The notes below the pieces were generated by a model. That model was not told the origin of the DNA and ran no database searches. It was given only the letters and a program-made list of their open reading frames with translations. 64,000 nucleotides of DNA from Arthrobacter sp. CJ23. Its GTDB lineage: Bacteria > Actinomycetota > Actinomycetes > Actinomycetales > Micrococcaceae. Shown here piece by piece: positions 45,802-55,999 of this stretch. A program made the translations under genes and the position numbers. The stretch spans positions 3,286,001-3,350,000 of the forward strand of contig NZ_CP102950.1 in the NCBI RefSeq assembly GCF_024741795.1, given 5' to 3'. Position 1 is the first letter of the stretch; the number at the start of each line of letters is the position of its first letter.

Positions 45802-46467
45802 TTGCAGCTCAAGGAACTCAGCAGCCGCAGCAGCGTCAGCACGGCCAGCATCAAGTACTACCTCCGCGAAGGGCTCCTGCTGCCGGGCGAGGCGGTCACT
45901 CCCACCCGGGCCCGGTACGGCGAACAGCACCTGCGCCGTCTGGAACTCATCCAGGCGCTGAGGCAGATTGTGCACCTGAGCATCGAGCAGATCCGCACGC
46001 TGCTTCAGCTGGCCGACGGCGGCGCTTCCCGGCTCGAATTGCTGGCGACGGTCCAGCGGGTGGTGCTGGGACTGGACGCATACGGCGTGGGCAGCGGCGA
46101 TGTCGGCTCCGAGCTGGGTGACGCCGTCGTCCGCCTCCGCCAATGGCCCGATGCCGCCAGCGATGCCCGCAACGCCCTCAACGCCCAGCTGGAACTGATG
46201 CAGAAGCTCTCCATCCCGGTCTCGATGCAGTCGCTGGACGTCTACAGCCGGGCGATGGACTCGGTGGCGGCGCTGGATATCCGCGAGACCGTCGCCCCTG
46301 AGGACACCGACCAGCTGATCCTGACTGCCGCCGTGGGGATGCATATGCATTCCCAGCTCCTGCTCAAGCTGCTGGCACTGGCCCAGGCAAGCCACGCCAT
46401 CCTCGCCCTGGAAAACAGCAACGCGGGGTCACTTGCGGCCGGTCACGGTGACGTGAACGGGCCGTAA
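45802..46467 (+). CDS. MerR-family transcriptional regulator
   Basis: The 221-aa protein starts with a MerR winged helix (LKELSSRSSVSTASIKYYLREGLLLPGEAVTPTRARYGEQHLRRLELI), followed by a helical dimerisation region and a C-terminal effector-type domain without cysteine metal ligands. The TTG at 45802 has CGGAGGA upstream and matches the conserved start. It is divergent from the DUF2306 gene across a perfect inverted repeat, so it probably controls that gene and itself. The last residues are encoded by a large palindrome that doubles as a terminator. Confidence 0.92.
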   Translation: MQLKELSSRSSVSTASIKYYLREGLLLPGEAVTPTRARYGEQHLRRLELIQALRQIVHLSIEQIRTLLQLADGGASRLELLATVQRVVLGLDAYGVGSGDVGSELGDAVVRLRQWPDAASDARNALNAQLELMQKLSIPVSMQSLDVYSRAMDSVAALDIRETVAPEDTDQLILTAAVGMHMHSQLLLKLLALAQASHAILALENSNAGSLAAGHGDVNGP

Positions 46468-46482
46468 GTGACCCCGCGTTGC
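46418..46482. repeat. 23-bp stem palindrome at the MerR 3' end (REP-like terminator)
   Basis: Two 23-nt arms (46418-46440 and 46460-46482) pair fully with one G-U, around a 19-nt loop that itself contains GTCACGGTGAC. The left arm codes for the MerR C-terminus, the stop lies in the right arm, and AAAAAA follows. On the minus strand it would terminate nothing, since ino1 ends 11 nt later. Only one copy is in the window. Confidence 0.75.
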
Positions 46483-46492
46483 AAAAAAGGAA

Positions 46493-47578
46493 CTAGCGCT
46501 CCAGCTCGCCGCGGATGAAGGCCTCGACCTTTTCGCGGGCGAGGTCGTCGTTGAACTGCTCCGGCGGGGACTTCATGAAGTAGCTGGACGCGGAGAGCAG
46601 CGGTCCGCCGATGCCGCGGTCCAGGCCGATCTTGGCGGCACGGATGGCGTCGATGATCACGCCGGCGGAGTTCGGGGAGTCCCAGACCTCAAGCTTGTAT
46701 TCGAGCGACACCGGGGCGTCGCCGAAGTTGCGGCCTTCGAGGCGGACGAAGGCCCACTTGCGGTCATCGAGCCAGGCGACGTAGTCGGACGGGCCGATGT
46801 GGACGTCGTCGGCGTGCAGTTCGGCTTCGACGTTGGAGGTGACGGCCTGGGTCTTGGAGATCTTCTTGGACTCGAGGCGGTCGCGCTCGAGCATGTTCTT
46901 GAAGTCCATGTTGCCGCCGACGTTCAGCTGGTACGTGCGGTCCAGGGTGACGCCGCGGTCTTCGAAGAGCTTGGCCATGACGCGGTGCGTGATGGTGGCG
47001 CCGATCTGGCTCTTGATGTCGTCGCCAACAATCGGCACGCCGGCGGCGGTGAACTTGTCGGCCCATTCCTTGGTGCCTGCGATGAAGACCGGCAGGGCGT
47101 TGACGAAGGCCACGCCTGCGTCAATCGCAGCCTGGGCGTAGAAGTGGGCGGCGTCCTCGGAGCCGACCGGCAGGTAGCAGACCATGACGTCGGCCTTGGC
47201 TTCGCGGAGAGCCGCGACGATGTCCACGGGCTGTTCCGGAGCTTCGACGATGGTTTCGCGGTAGTACTTGCCCAGGCCGTCCAGGGTGTGGCCGCGCTGC
47301 ACGGTCACACCAGTGGAGGGGACATCGGCGATCTTGATGGTGTTGTTTTCGCTGGCGCCGATGGCGTCGGCGAGGTCCAGGCCCACCTTCTTGCTATCGA
47401 CATCGAAAGCAGCAACGAACTGGACGTCGTTGACGTGGTACTTGCCGAACTCAACGTGCATCAGACCCGGAATCGTGGCCTGGGGGTCAGCGTCGCGGTA
47501 ATAGTGGACACCTTGGACCAGCGATGCGGCGCAGTTTCCTACGCCGACAATGGCGACACGAATCGGATGTGAAGACAC
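46493..47578 (-). CDS. ino1: Inositol-3-phosphate synthase
   Basis: Ino1 isomerises glucose-6-phosphate to inositol-3-phosphate with bound NAD+, for mycothiol and phosphatidylinositol. The 361-aa protein is the short actinobacterial form: [17 protein letters not shown] at the N-terminus, [41 protein letters not shown] and [12 protein letters not shown] with the catalytic Lys/Asp region nearby. AAGGAG precedes the ATG. The product is the MshA acceptor. No inositol-responsive operator was recognised in the 166-nt upstream gap. Confidence 0.97.
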   Translation of the reverse strand: MSSHPIRVAIVGVGNCAASLVQGVHYYRDADPQATIPGLMHVEFGKYHVNDVQFVAAFDVDSKKVGLDLADAIGASENNTIKIADVPSTGVTVQRGHTLDGLGKYYRETIVEAPEQPVDIVAALREAKADVMVCYLPVGSEDAAHFYAQAAIDAGVAFVNALPVFIAGTKEWADKFTAAGVPIVGDDIKSQIGATITHRVMAKLFEDRGVTLDRTYQLNVGGNMDFKNMLERDRLESKKISKTQAVTSNVEAELHADDVHIGPSDYVAWLDDRKWAFVRLEGRNFGDAPVSLEYKLEVWDSPNSAGVIIDAIRAAKIGLDRGIGGPLLSASSYFMKSPPEQFNDDLAREKVEAFIRGELER

Positions 47579-47744
47579 GGAACTCCTTGGGTACTAACTT
47601 CAGATGCCCAGCGCGTCGGTACCTTGATGGACTGCGGCGTCTTAAGGGCACGGCGCCACTCGGCGCCCACTTGCATTCTAACCAACACGGCGGGGGCCGG
47701 TTTTGTTCCCGCCGGTCCCCGCCGCGTATGACGTGTGGGGGAGC

Positions 47745-48791
47745 CTACTTCTGCGCCCACAAGTTGATGTCTGACTCCACGGCGAACTCGTCGATCGCCG
47801 TCAGTTCCTCCGTGGCGAACGCGAGGTTGTTGATGGCGGACAGCGTGTCCTCCAACTGGGCCACGCTCGAGGCACCCACCAAGGCGGAGGTGACCGGCGA
47901 TCCCTTGGGCTGCTCGCGCAGGATCCAGGCGATGGCCATCTGCGCCAGGCTCTGGCCGCGGCCTTCAGCGATGGCGTTCAGGCCCCGGACGCGTGCAAGT
48001 TTGTCCTCGGTCAGTGAGGACTCGCCGAGGGACTTGTGCTGCGCGGCGCGGGAGTCCGCCGGGATGCCCTTGAGGTACCGGTTGGTGAGCATGCCCTGGG
48101 CGAGCGGCGAGAACGCGATGGAGCCGGCACCCGCTTGGTCCAGTGCCTCGTACAGATTGGGCGTGCCGTTCTCGGTCCAGCGGTTCAGCATGGAGTAGCT
48201 GGGCTGGTGGATGAGCAGCGGCGTGCCCATTTCCGCCAGGATCCGGGCTGCCTCAAGCGTCTGTTCCGGGGTGTACGAGGAAATGCCCGCGTACAGCGCC
48301 TTGCCCGAGCGCACGGCGTGGTCCAGTGCGCCCATGGTCTCTTCCATGGGGGTTTCCGGGTCCGGGCGGTGGCTGTAGAAGATGTCCACGTAGTCAAGGC
48401 CCATGCGCTCAAGGGACTGGTCCAGGCTGGCCAGCAGGTACTTGCGGGAGCCGAAGTTGCCGTACGGGCCGGGCCACATGTCGTAGCCGGCCTTGCTGGA
48501 GATGACCAGTTCGTCGCGGTACGGCTTGAAGTCGTCCTTGAAGTGACGGCCGAAGTTGGTCTCGGCGCTGCCGTAGGGCGGGCCGTAGTTGTTGGCGAGG
48601 TCGAAGTGCGTGACGCCCAGGTCGAAGGCGCGGCGCAGGATGGCACGCTGCACCTCGAAGGGCTTGTCGTCGCCGAAGTTGTGCCACAGGCCCAGTGAGA
48701 TGGCCGGCAGTTTGAGTCCGCTGCGTCCGACGCGGCGGTAGGGCATGGTTTCGTAGCGGTTTTCCGCAGCCGAATAAGTCATACGTTCCAT
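47745..48791 (-). CDS. Aldo/keto reductase (YghZ-like)
   Basis: The 348-aa protein is an NADPH-dependent aldo/keto reductase close to YghZ/L-glyceraldehyde-3-phosphate reductase. The catalytic tetrad is visible as Asp in HFDLANNYG with Tyr, Lys in VISSKAGYDMWPGP and His in YSHRPDPETP. SPLAQGMLTNRYL and the C-terminal VTSALVGASSVAQLEDTL bind cofactor. The start is 48791 or the ATG at 48782; the conserved region begins at about residue 13. It lies downstream of glgX on the same strand with 78 nt between. Confidence 0.92.
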   Translation of the reverse strand: MERMTYSAAENRYETMPYRRVGRSGLKLPAISLGLWHNFGDDKPFEVQRAILRRAFDLGVTHFDLANNYGPPYGSAETNFGRHFKDDFKPYRDELVISSKAGYDMWPGPYGNFGSRKYLLASLDQSLERMGLDYVDIFYSHRPDPETPMEETMGALDHAVRSGKALYAGISSYTPEQTLEAARILAEMGTPLLIHQPSYSMLNRWTENGTPNLYEALDQAGAGSIAFSPLAQGMLTNRYLKGIPADSRAAQHKSLGESSLTEDKLARVRGLNAIAEGRGQSLAQMAIAWILREQPKGSPVTSALVGASSVAQLEDTLSAINNLAFATEELTAIDEFAVESDINLWAQK

Positions 48792-48869
48792 CCTGCCACC
48801 GGCGGCTGAACGACGACGGCGGTGTCCGCCATGTGGTCAGGCTCACGTGAGGTTCCGCTTCAGGGAGTC

Positions 48870-50963
48870 TTACGCGGCTTTGAGTACCACCAGCGATTTC
48901 GCCGGGATCAGCAGCTCCGATCCGGCGCCGAAGGCCCGCCCGTCCGCGTTTCCGAAGCACGTGTCCAGAACCATGTCCCATTTTTCCGCGTACGCGGCCG
49001 GGGGCAGGGTGTATTGAACGGCGGCGTCGTGGGCGTTGAAGCAGAGCAGGAAGTGGTCGTCGATGATCGGCTGGCCGTGCTCGTCGGGAGTGGGAATAGC
49101 GCCGCCGTTGAGGAACATGGCGAGGGACCGCGCGAAGCCGTTGTTCCAGTCCTGCTCGGTCATGGGCGTGCCATCGGTGTCCAGCCACACGACGTCGGGC
49201 AGGCCTTCGCCTTCGGGCCGCGGGGCGGGGTGACCGTCGAAGAAGCGGCGGCGGCGGAACACCGGGTGCTCGCGCCGCAGCCGGGAGGCGGCCGCCGTGA
49301 AGTCGAGCAGCTCCTGGTCCGGGTTGTCCCAGTGCACCCAGCTGAGCTCCGAGTCTTGACAGTAGGCGTTGTTGTTGCCGCCCTGACTGCGGCCGGCTTC
49401 GTCTCCGTGCAGGAGCATGGGCACGCCCTGGCTCAGCAGCATGGTGGCGATGAAGTTGCGCTGCTGCCTGGCCCGTAATGCCAGCACCTCAGGATCGTCG
49501 GTGGGCCCCTCCACGCCGCAGTTCCAGGAGCGGTTGTGGGATTCGCCGTCGCGGTTGTCTTCGCCGTTGGCGGCGTTGTGTTTCTCGTTGTAGGACACCA
49601 GGTCTCGCAGGGTGAAGCCGTCATGGGCCGTGACGAAGTTGATGGATGCCACGGGTCGCCGGCCCGAGTGCTCGTAGAGATCTGCAGAGCCTGTCAGCCG
49701 GGCCGCGAACTCACCGTAGGCTGACTGTTCGCCGCGCCAGAAGTCGCGCACAGTGTCGCGGTACTTGCCGTTCCATTCGGACCACTGCGCCGGGAAGTTG
49801 CCCACCTGGTACCCGCCGGGCCCGATGTCCCAGGGCTCGGCGATGAGCTTGACCTGGGAGACCACGGGGTCCTGCAGCACCAGGTCGAAGAAGCTGGACA
49901 GCCGGTCCACCTCGTACAGGTCCCGGGCCAGGGTGGAGGCAAGGTCGAAGCGGAAGCCGTCCACGTGCATTTCAGTGACCCAGTAGCGCAGCGAGTCCAT
50001 GACCAGCTGCAGCGAGCGCGGATCCCGCACGTTGAGCGAGTTTCCGGTGCCGGTGTAGTCCATGTAGTGCTGTTTGTCGTCGTCCACCAGCCGGTAGTAG
50101 GCCTGGTTGTCGAGGCCGCGGAAGCCCAGGGTGGGGCCGAGTTCGTTGCCTTCCGCGGTGTGGTTGTAGACCACGTCCAGGATCACCTCGATGCCGGCGG
50201 CATGCATCGCTTTGACCATCTGTTTGAATTCGGTGACCTGTTCGCCGCAGTCGCCGGAGGAACTGTAGGCATTGTGAGGGGCGAAGAATCCGATGGTGTT
50301 GTAGCCCCAGTAGTTGGCGAGTCCCTGCTCTTCCAGCCTGCCGTCGTTGACGAACTGGTGGACGGGCATGAGTTCCAGCGCTGTCACGCCGAGCCTTCGG
50401 AGATGTTCGACGACGGCGGGCTGGGCCAGGCCGCCGTAGCTCCCCCGCATGCGCTCGGGAACCGCGGGATGGAGCGCCGTGAGCCCCTTGACGTGGGCCT
50501 CGTAGATGAGCGACTGGTGGTACGGGGTTCCCGGCCGGGCGTCGTCTCCCCAGTCGAAGGCGGGGTCCACCACGATGCCCACCATGGTGCTGTCCGCCGA
50601 GTCCGCCGGACTGTCGCCGCGCAGCGAGCTGTTCCAGCTCACCTTCCCGCAGACGGCCTTCGCGTAGGGGTCCAGCAGCAGCTTGGCGGGGTTGCACCGG
50701 GCGCCCTGGTGGGGGTCGTAGGGCCCGTGGACCCGGTATCCGTACTTCTGCCCCGCAGTGATGCCGGGGACGTAGCCGTGCCACACGGAGGCGTCGCACT
50801 CCGTGAGCGGGATGCGCGTCTCCGCGCCGTGGTCATCGAACAGGCAAAGCTCCACGGCGGACGCCACGGAACTGAACACGGCGAAGTTGGTGCCCCCGGC
50901 GTCGTGCGTTGCCCCGAGCGGGTAGGCCCGTCCCGGCCAGACCTCCGTTGCTGTGGTCTCCAC
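48870..50963 (-). CDS. glgX: Glycogen debranching enzyme
   Basis: GlgX removes alpha-1,6 branches left after phosphorylase action on glycogen. The 697-aa GH13 protein has a CBM48 N-terminal domain (about residues 12-100) and the barrel motifs DVVYNHTAEG, the nucleophile region GFRFDLASTLARD, EPWD with acid/base Glu, and NFVTAHDGFTL. The tail is a beta domain. GAGGAGG precedes the GTG. No other glycogen gene lies in the window. It follows the nnr gene on the same strand. Confidence 0.95.
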   Translation of the reverse strand: METTATEVWPGRAYPLGATHDAGGTNFAVFSSVASAVELCLFDDHGAETRIPLTECDASVWHGYVPGITAGQKYGYRVHGPYDPHQGARCNPAKLLLDPYAKAVCGKVSWNSSLRGDSPADSADSTMVGIVVDPAFDWGDDARPGTPYHQSLIYEAHVKGLTALHPAVPERMRGSYGGLAQPAVVEHLRRLGVTALELMPVHQFVNDGRLEEQGLANYWGYNTIGFFAPHNAYSSSGDCGEQVTEFKQMVKAMHAAGIEVILDVVYNHTAEGNELGPTLGFRGLDNQAYYRLVDDDKQHYMDYTGTGNSLNVRDPRSLQLVMDSLRYWVTEMHVDGFRFDLASTLARDLYEVDRLSSFFDLVLQDPVVSQVKLIAEPWDIGPGGYQVGNFPAQWSEWNGKYRDTVRDFWRGEQSAYGEFAARLTGSADLYEHSGRRPVASINFVTAHDGFTLRDLVSYNEKHNAANGEDNRDGESHNRSWNCGVEGPTDDPEVLALRARQQRNFIATMLLSQGVPMLLHGDEAGRSQGGNNNAYCQDSELSWVHWDNPDQELLDFTAAASRLRREHPVFRRRRFFDGHPAPRPEGEGLPDVVWLDTDGTPMTEQDWNNGFARSLAMFLNGGAIPTPDEHGQPIIDDHFLLCFNAHDAAVQYTLPPAAYAEKWDMVLDTCFGNADGRAFGAGSELLIPAKSLVVLKAA

Positions 50964-51004
50964 GCGTCCTCCTCGACAGTGCGCCAGTAAGGGTCACCCG
51001 GCTG

Positions 51005-52597
51005 TCAGCCGCCCTCGCGCATCACACTAGCCCACACCCCTGACACTGCCCCGGCAATCCCCAGCGCCGTCACCGGCGCTCCCCCGAAACGCGGGCCAGT
51101 AGCGCCCGACGCCGCCGATCCCGCCAGTCCGTGCAGGCTCGCCGCCACGGCGCCCAAGGCAGCCCAGCGGTCCTCCGGAGCGATGCCCAGCGCCGCGAAC
51201 GCGCCGTCGTCGTCCATCCCCGGCCCGGTGCGCTGCGCCAAAAGCGCGCCGAGGATCCCGGCCAGCACATCGCCGCTGCCGGCGGTCGCCATCCACGGGC
51301 AGCCTTCGGACTGGCTGAACACAGCGCCCGACGGCGACGCCACCAGTGTGGTGGCGCCCTTCAGCAGAACGGTGGCGCCGGTGTGTTCGGCGGCCAGCCG
51401 CACGAAATGCAGGGGGCGGGACTCGACGTCCTCCCGGGTGACCAGCATTTCGCTGCGGCCAAGAAGCGCAGACAACTCGCCGGCGTGCGGGGTCAGGATC
51501 CAGTGGGGCGGACAGCGGTCCGGGAGCAGGTCCAAGGCGCCGGCGTCGACGACGGCGGGCAGGCCGCCGTCCAGCGCGGCGGCGAGCCCGTCACGGGCAC
51601 GCTGGAGCTGCGCTCCCGCATCGGGACCGGTGTTGCCGGGACCAGCACCGTCCAGGCCGGGGCCCAGCAGCCAGGCCTGCACGCGGCCCGCCTGGCCGGC
51701 TTCCCACAGCGCCTCCGGGGTCCGCGCCAGGACCTGCCGGGCTACGGACTCGGGCCCCAGGTACCGGACCATCCCGGCCCCGGACACTGCCGCGGCGTGG
51801 ACACTGAGGACCGCGGCCCCGGCGTATCTTTCGGAGCCCGCCACCACGCCCAGGACGCCGCGCGCATACTTGTGGGCGCGCCGACCGGGCGAGGGCAGCA
51901 GCGCGGCAAGGTCCGCCGTCGAGAAGCGCCGCAACACGGGGGCCGGCAACAGGGACTCGATCCCGATCTGCACCAGCTGCACGCGCCCGGCGCAGCCTTC
52001 GCCGGGGTCCGCCAGCAGCCCTGCCTTGATGCCGCCGAACGTGACGGTGAGGTGGGCATGCAGCACGGGCCAGTGGACCTCGCCGGTATCGGCATCCACG
52101 CCGCTGGGGACGTCGCAGGCCACCACGAACCGCGGCCGCAGCTCCTGCAGGGCCGCCACCAGCTCGGCCGCGGCACCGCGCAGTCCGCCGCGCGCCCCGG
52201 TCCCCAGCACGGCGTCAATCACCACATCGTCCCCCGCGCACAGCACAGCAAGTTCCTCGGCGTTGCCGGAGTCCAGGACAAGCACCCGGCCCCCGGCAGC
52301 AGCAAAGGCGGCCAGGGCCTCAGGGTGTGCGGATGCGGCGGTGAGCACCGCCGTCGTGCGCATTCCGCGGCGGGCCAGGAAGGAGGCGGCGAACAGGCCG
52401 TCCCCGCCGTTGTTGCCCTTGCCGGCGAGCACCGTGATGGAGGATCCGGCGAAGCGATGCCGGCGGGCGCGCAGTTCGCTGACGATGGCGGCGGCCAGTC
52501 CGTGTGCGGCCCGTTGCATGAGAACAGCGCCCCCACCGGAGTCAAGGAGCGGTTGTTCCGCTGCCCTGATGTCTGTTCCGGTGAAGGCGCTGATCAT
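51005..52597 (-). CDS. nnr: Bifunctional NAD(P)H-hydrate epimerase/dehydratase
   Basis: Nnr repairs hydrated NAD(P)H. The 530-aa fusion has an N-terminal epimerase domain (about 1-220: GKGNNGGDGLFAA, DAVLGTGARGGLRG, ACDVPSGVDADTG) and a C-terminal ribokinase-like ADP-dependent dehydratase (about 235-525: RAHKYARGVLGVVAG, LTPHAGEL, VLLKGATTLVA and the catalytic Asp in ATAGSGDVLAG). It lies 12 nt after acpS, an order common in actinobacteria. Alr, which normally follows, is displaced to 33 kb. Confidence 0.95.
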   Translation of the reverse strand: MISAFTGTDIRAAEQPLLDSGGGAVLMQRAAHGLAAAIVSELRARRHRFAGSSITVLAGKGNNGGDGLFAASFLARRGMRTTAVLTAASAHPEALAAFAAAGGRVLVLDSGNAEELAVLCAGDDVVIDAVLGTGARGGLRGAAAELVAALQELRPRFVVACDVPSGVDADTGEVHWPVLHAHLTVTFGGIKAGLLADPGEGCAGRVQLVQIGIESLLPAPVLRRFSTADLAALLPSPGRRAHKYARGVLGVVAGSERYAGAAVLSVHAAAVSGAGMVRYLGPESVARQVLARTPEALWEAGQAGRVQAWLLGPGLDGAGPGNTGPDAGAQLQRARDGLAAALDGGLPAVVDAGALDLLPDRCPPHWILTPHAGELSALLGRSEMLVTREDVESRPLHFVRLAAEHTGATVLLKGATTLVASPSGAVFSQSEGCPWMATAGSGDVLAGILGALLAQRTGPGMDDDGAFAALGIAPEDRWAALGAVAASLHGLAGSAASGATGPRFGGAPVTALGIAGAVSGVWASVMREGG

Positions 52598-52609
52598 GGC
52601 GTTCGGCTG

Positions 52610-52957
52610 TCAGCCTTCGGCGATGACCGTGGCCGTGGCGATGCCGCCGTCGTGGCTCATGGAGACGTGCCAGCGCTTGACGCCCTTGGCATCGGCCACA
52701 GCCAACACCGTGCCCTTGACCTGGATGGTGGGACCGTGCTGGTCCAGCCCGATCCAACAGTCCTGCCAGTTCATGCCTGCGGGGGCTCCGAGGACCTTGG
52801 CCACGGCTTCCTTCGCGGCGAAGCGCGCCGCGAGCGAACGAGTGTTCAGCTCGCGCTCGGCGGGCACGAACAAACGGTCCCGGAGGCCCGGGGTGCGCTC
52901 CAGCTGCCGCCCGAACCGTTCGATGTCTACTACGTCTACGCCAATGCCAACAATCAT
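52610..52957 (-). CDS. acpS: Holo-[acyl-carrier-protein] synthase
   Basis: AcpS transfers 4'-phosphopantetheine from CoA to ACP. The 115-aa length is typical; the Mg2+ Asp lies in [12 protein letters not shown] (residues 4-15) and the Glu in [13 protein letters not shown] near 65-77. Its ATG lies 4 nt beyond the glmS stop and 6 nt after TAGAAT, which overlaps that stop, so acpS can be read from glmS transcripts and also from its own leaderless promoter. CoA supply links it to coaA at 55028. Confidence 0.96.
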   Translation of the reverse strand: MIVGIGVDVVDIERFGRQLERTPGLRDRLFVPAERELNTRSLAARFAAKEAVAKVLGAPAGMNWQDCWIGLDQHGPTIQVKGTVLAVADAKGVKRWHVSMSHDGGIATATVIAEG

Positions 52958-52961
52958 GCGG

Positions 52962-54848
52962 CTATTCTACGGTCACGCTCTTGGCGAGGTTGCGCGGCTG
53001 GTCCACGTCGTACCCCTTGGCCCCGGCCAGCTCGGCTGCGAAGATCTGCAGCGGAACGGTGGTGAGCAGCGGCATCAGCAGCGTGGGGGTCTCCGGCACG
53101 TAGAACACGTGCTCGGCGTAGTCCTTGACGGACTCGTCGCCTTCCTCGGCAATGACCAGCGTCCGGGCGCCGCGGGCGCGGACTTCCTGGATGTTGCTGA
53201 CAACCTTGGAGTGCAGGGAGTCGCGGCCACGCGGGGAGGGGACCACCACGAAGACCGGCTGGCCGTCGTCGATGAGTGCGATGGGGCCGTGCTTGAGCTC
53301 GCCGGCGGCGAAGCCTTCGGCGTGGATGTAGGCGATTTCCTTGAGCTTCAGTGCGCCTTCGAGGGCCACCGGGAAACCGACGTGGCGGCCCAGGAACAGC
53401 ACGGACTTCTCGTCCTTCATGCTGCGTGCGAGCTCGCGCAGAGGGCCTGCGTTGTCCAGGATCTTCTGGATCTTGGCCGGGATCTTGGACAGGTCCGCCA
53501 GGACGTCCTTGATCTGGCCGGTGAAGATGTTGCCGCGCAGCTGGGCCAGGTACAGGCCGAGCAGGTAGGCGGCCGTGATCTGTGCCAGGAAGGCCTTGGT
53601 GGAGGCGACGGCGATTTCAGGGCCGGCGTGGGTGTACAGCACGGCGTCGGACTCGCGCGGGATGGTGGAGCCGTTGGTGTTGCAGATGGAGATCGTCTTG
53701 GCGCCCTGCTCGCGGGCGTAGCGGACGGCCATCAGCGTGTCCATGGTTTCGCCGGACTGGCTGATGGAGACTACCAGGGTGTTGGCGTCAACGATCGGGT
53801 CGCGGTAGCGGAACTCGTGGGCAAGTTCCACCTCGGTGGGGATGCGGCACCAGTTTTCGATCGCGTATTTGGCCACGAGACCGGCGTAGGCGGCCGTGCC
53901 GCAGGCCAGGACGATGATCTTGTCGACCTGCTTGAGCAGTTCAGGGTCGATGCGCAGTTCGTCCAGGGTGAGCTTGCCGTTGACGTCCGAGCGGCCCAGC
54001 AGGGTCTGCGCCACGGCGTCGGGCTGGTCGTGGATTTCCTTCTCCATGAAGGAGGGGAAGCCGCCCTTTTCCGCGGAGGCCGGATCCCAGTCGACGTGGT
54101 ATTCCTTGCCCTCGGCGGGGGCGCCGAAGAAGTCCGTGATCTCCACGGACTCGGCGGTGATGGTGACGATCTGGTCCTGGCCCAGTTCCACGGCGCGGCG
54201 CGTGTAGTCGATAAAGCCGGAGACGTCGGAGCCGAGGAAGTTTTCGCCGTCGCCCAGGCCCACCACCAGCGGGGAGTTGCGGCGGGCAGCTACTACCACG
54301 CCGGGCTGGTCGGCGTGCACTGCGAGCAGCGTGAAGGCGCCCTCAAGGCGCTGGCAGGCGAGCTGCATGGCCTTCTGGAGCTTGCCCGAGTCGCCGTTGA
54401 GCTGGTTGCGGAAGATGTCGCCCAGCAGGGCCGCGGCCACTTCGGTGTCGGTTTCCGACTCGAAGGACACGCCCTTGCCCAGGAGTTCCTGCTTGAGTTC
54501 GGCGAAGTTCTCGATGATGCCGTTGTGGATCATGGCCAGGCGCCCGCCGTCGGCGAGGTGCGGGTGGGCGTTGCGGTCGGTGGGCCCGCCGTGGGTTGCC
54601 CAGCGCGTGTGGCCGATGCCGGTCAGGGATTCGGGCAGCGGGGCCGCTTCGAGCTCGGCCAGGAGGTTGCTCAGCTTGCCGGACTTCTTCCGGGACGCGA
54701 TGGAGCCTTCTGCCAGAACGGCGACACCGGCGGAGTCATATCCGCGGTATTCGAGCCGGCGCAGTCCTTCAAGGACCACGTCGAGGGCGGTGTGCCCGGC
54801 GCCAGCCGCGCGGGACGAACTACCTACATAACCTACGATTCCACACAT
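52962..54848 (-). CDS. glmS: Glutamine--fructose-6-phosphate aminotransferase
   Basis: GlmS makes glucosamine-6-phosphate, the entry to UDP-GlcNAc. The 628-aa protein starts MCGIVGYVG, with Cys2 as the glutaminase nucleophile after Met removal. It has [10 protein letters not shown] and [18 protein letters not shown], then two SIS domains ([12 protein letters not shown] and [14 protein letters not shown]), ending in the family C-terminus LAKSVTVE. The start is fixed by Cys2 and by TAGGCT ending 7 nt upstream. No glmS ribozyme is present. It precedes acpS and is divergent from coaA. Confidence 0.98.
   Translation of the reverse strand: MCGIVGYVGSSSRAAGAGHTALDVVLEGLRRLEYRGYDSAGVAVLAEGSIASRKKSGKLSNLLAELEAAPLPESLTGIGHTRWATHGGPTDRNAHPHLADGGRLAMIHNGIIENFAELKQELLGKGVSFESETDTEVAAALLGDIFRNQLNGDSGKLQKAMQLACQRLEGAFTLLAVHADQPGVVVAARRNSPLVVGLGDGENFLGSDVSGFIDYTRRAVELGQDQIVTITAESVEITDFFGAPAEGKEYHVDWDPASAEKGGFPSFMEKEIHDQPDAVAQTLLGRSDVNGKLTLDELRIDPELLKQVDKIIVLACGTAAYAGLVAKYAIENWCRIPTEVELAHEFRYRDPIVDANTLVVSISQSGETMDTLMAVRYAREQGAKTISICNTNGSTIPRESDAVLYTHAGPEIAVASTKAFLAQITAAYLLGLYLAQLRGNIFTGQIKDVLADLSKIPAKIQKILDNAGPLRELARSMKDEKSVLFLGRHVGFPVALEGALKLKEIAYIHAEGFAAGELKHGPIALIDDGQPVFVVVPSPRGRDSLHSKVVSNIQEVRARGARTLVIAEEGDESVKDYAEHVFYVPETPTLLMPLLTTVPLQIFAAELAGAKGYDVDQPRNLAKSVTVE
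52964..52969 (-). promoter_or_regulatory. Candidate leaderless -10 (TAGAAT) for acpS
   Basis: TAGAAT ends 6 nt before the acpS ATG and overlaps the last codons of glmS. Confidence 0.45.
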
Positions 54849-54855
54849 GGGTACT

Positions 54856-54861
54856 AGCCTA
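54856..54861 (-). promoter_or_regulatory. Candidate leaderless -10 (TAGGCT) for glmS
   Basis: TAGGCT ends 7 nt before the glmS ATG, whose position is independently fixed by the Cys2 nucleophile. It is therefore the cleanest test of the leaderless pattern. Confidence 0.55.
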
Positions 54862-55027
54862 GCGGCTACCCAATACAGTGGACATGGGACATCCCCTATC
54901 ATGGAAGGCCCTATTCCGCCAGAACAGGCCCTTCCCGGCCCTTGCGTCGGTGAGGAAGACCACGCATAATCTGCCCGCCGCCGTCGCATATTTCCGGATC
55001 GAGCCGACGAGGGGCAGAATCTTGAGA

Positions 55028-55993
55028 GTGACTTTGCAACGCAATGAAGCTACTGGCGACAGTACTTCCCCCTTTGTCGAACTGGACCGGCAGACCTGGT
55101 CCCGTCTCGCAGCGCAGATGGAGCAGCCCCTCAATGAAGAGGACGTCTTCCGCCTGCGTGGCCTCGGCGACCCCCTGAACCTGAAGGAAATCCGGGAGGT
55201 CTACCTCCCGCTGTCCCGCCTTCTGCACCTGTACGTGGAGGCCTCGCACCAGCTCCACGCTGCCACCACTACCTTCCTAGGCGAGCAGACACAGCGCACG
55301 CCGTTCGTCATCGGCGTCGCCGGTTCCGTGGCGGTAGGCAAGTCCACCATCGCCCGCGTGCTTCGCGAAATGCTGCGGCGCTGGCCCGGCACGCCGAATG
55401 TTGAGCTCATCACCACGGACGGCTTCCTTTACCCCCTGGCCGAGCTCAAGCGCCGCCACCTCCTGGAGCGCAAGGGCTTCCCGGAGTCCTACGACCGCCG
55501 CGCCCTCCTGCGCTTCGTCTCCGCCGTCAAGGGCGGCGCCGAGGAAGTGCGCGCCCCCTGGTACTCGCATGTCACGTATGACATCGTGCCGGACAAGGAA
55601 GTGGTGGTCCGCCGGCCCGACGTGCTGATCGTGGAGGGCCTGAACGTCCTCGCCCCGGCCACGCCCCGGCACGACGGCCGGCAGGGGCTCGCCGTCAGCG
55701 ACTTCTTCGACTTCTCCATCTATGTGGACGCCAAGACCTCCTACATCGAGGAGTGGTACGTGGAACGGTTCCGGAAGCTCCAGAGCACGGCGTTTGCGCA
55801 GCCCGAGTCCTACTTCCACCGCTTCGCCACGCTCTCCGACGAGGAGGCCGAGCAGACGGCCCGCGGCATCTGGAAGCGCATCAACGAGCCGAACCTCGAG
55901 GACAACGTCCTCCCGACGCGCGGCCGCGCCCAGCTGGTGCTGACCAAGGATGCGGACCACTCGATCCGCCGCATGCTGCTGAGGAAGGTCTAG
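55028..55993 (+). CDS. coaA: Pantothenate kinase (type I)
   Basis: CoaA phosphorylates pantothenate, the controlling step to CoA. The 321-aa protein has P-loop [12 protein letters not shown] at 96-107, [36 protein letters not shown] and the [10 protein letters not shown] segment of the type I (P-loop) kinase. The GTG at 55028 begins the conserved protein; an open frame further upstream (from 54878) would add 50 unconserved residues. It is divergent from glmS, with a 180-nt gap in which no clear coaA promoter is visible. Confidence 0.95.
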   Translation: MTLQRNEATGDSTSPFVELDRQTWSRLAAQMEQPLNEEDVFRLRGLGDPLNLKEIREVYLPLSRLLHLYVEASHQLHAATTTFLGEQTQRTPFVIGVAGSVAVGKSTIARVLREMLRRWPGTPNVELITTDGFLYPLAELKRRHLLERKGFPESYDRRALLRFVSAVKGGAEEVRAPWYSHVTYDIVPDKEVVVRRPDVLIVEGLNVLAPATPRHDGRQGLAVSDFFDFSIYVDAKTSYIEEWYVERFRKLQSTAFAQPESYFHRFATLSDEEAEQTARGIWKRINEPNLEDNVLPTRGRAQLVLTKDADHSIRRMLLRKV

Positions 55994-55999
55994 CCGCGC

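Noticed and set aside
51183..54857. A 1224-codon plus-strand frame across nnr, acpS and glmS
   Set aside because: It spans three well-recognised minus-strand genes and shows no domain; antisense artefact of high GC.
54849..54960. A glmS ribozyme or other riboswitch before glmS
   Set aside because: glmS appears leaderless with only 7 nt from -10 to ATG, and no ribozyme core is visible.
54878..55027. An N-terminal extension of coaA starting at 54878
   Set aside because: The added 50 residues are not like CoaA, and the conserved protein begins after the GTG at 55028.
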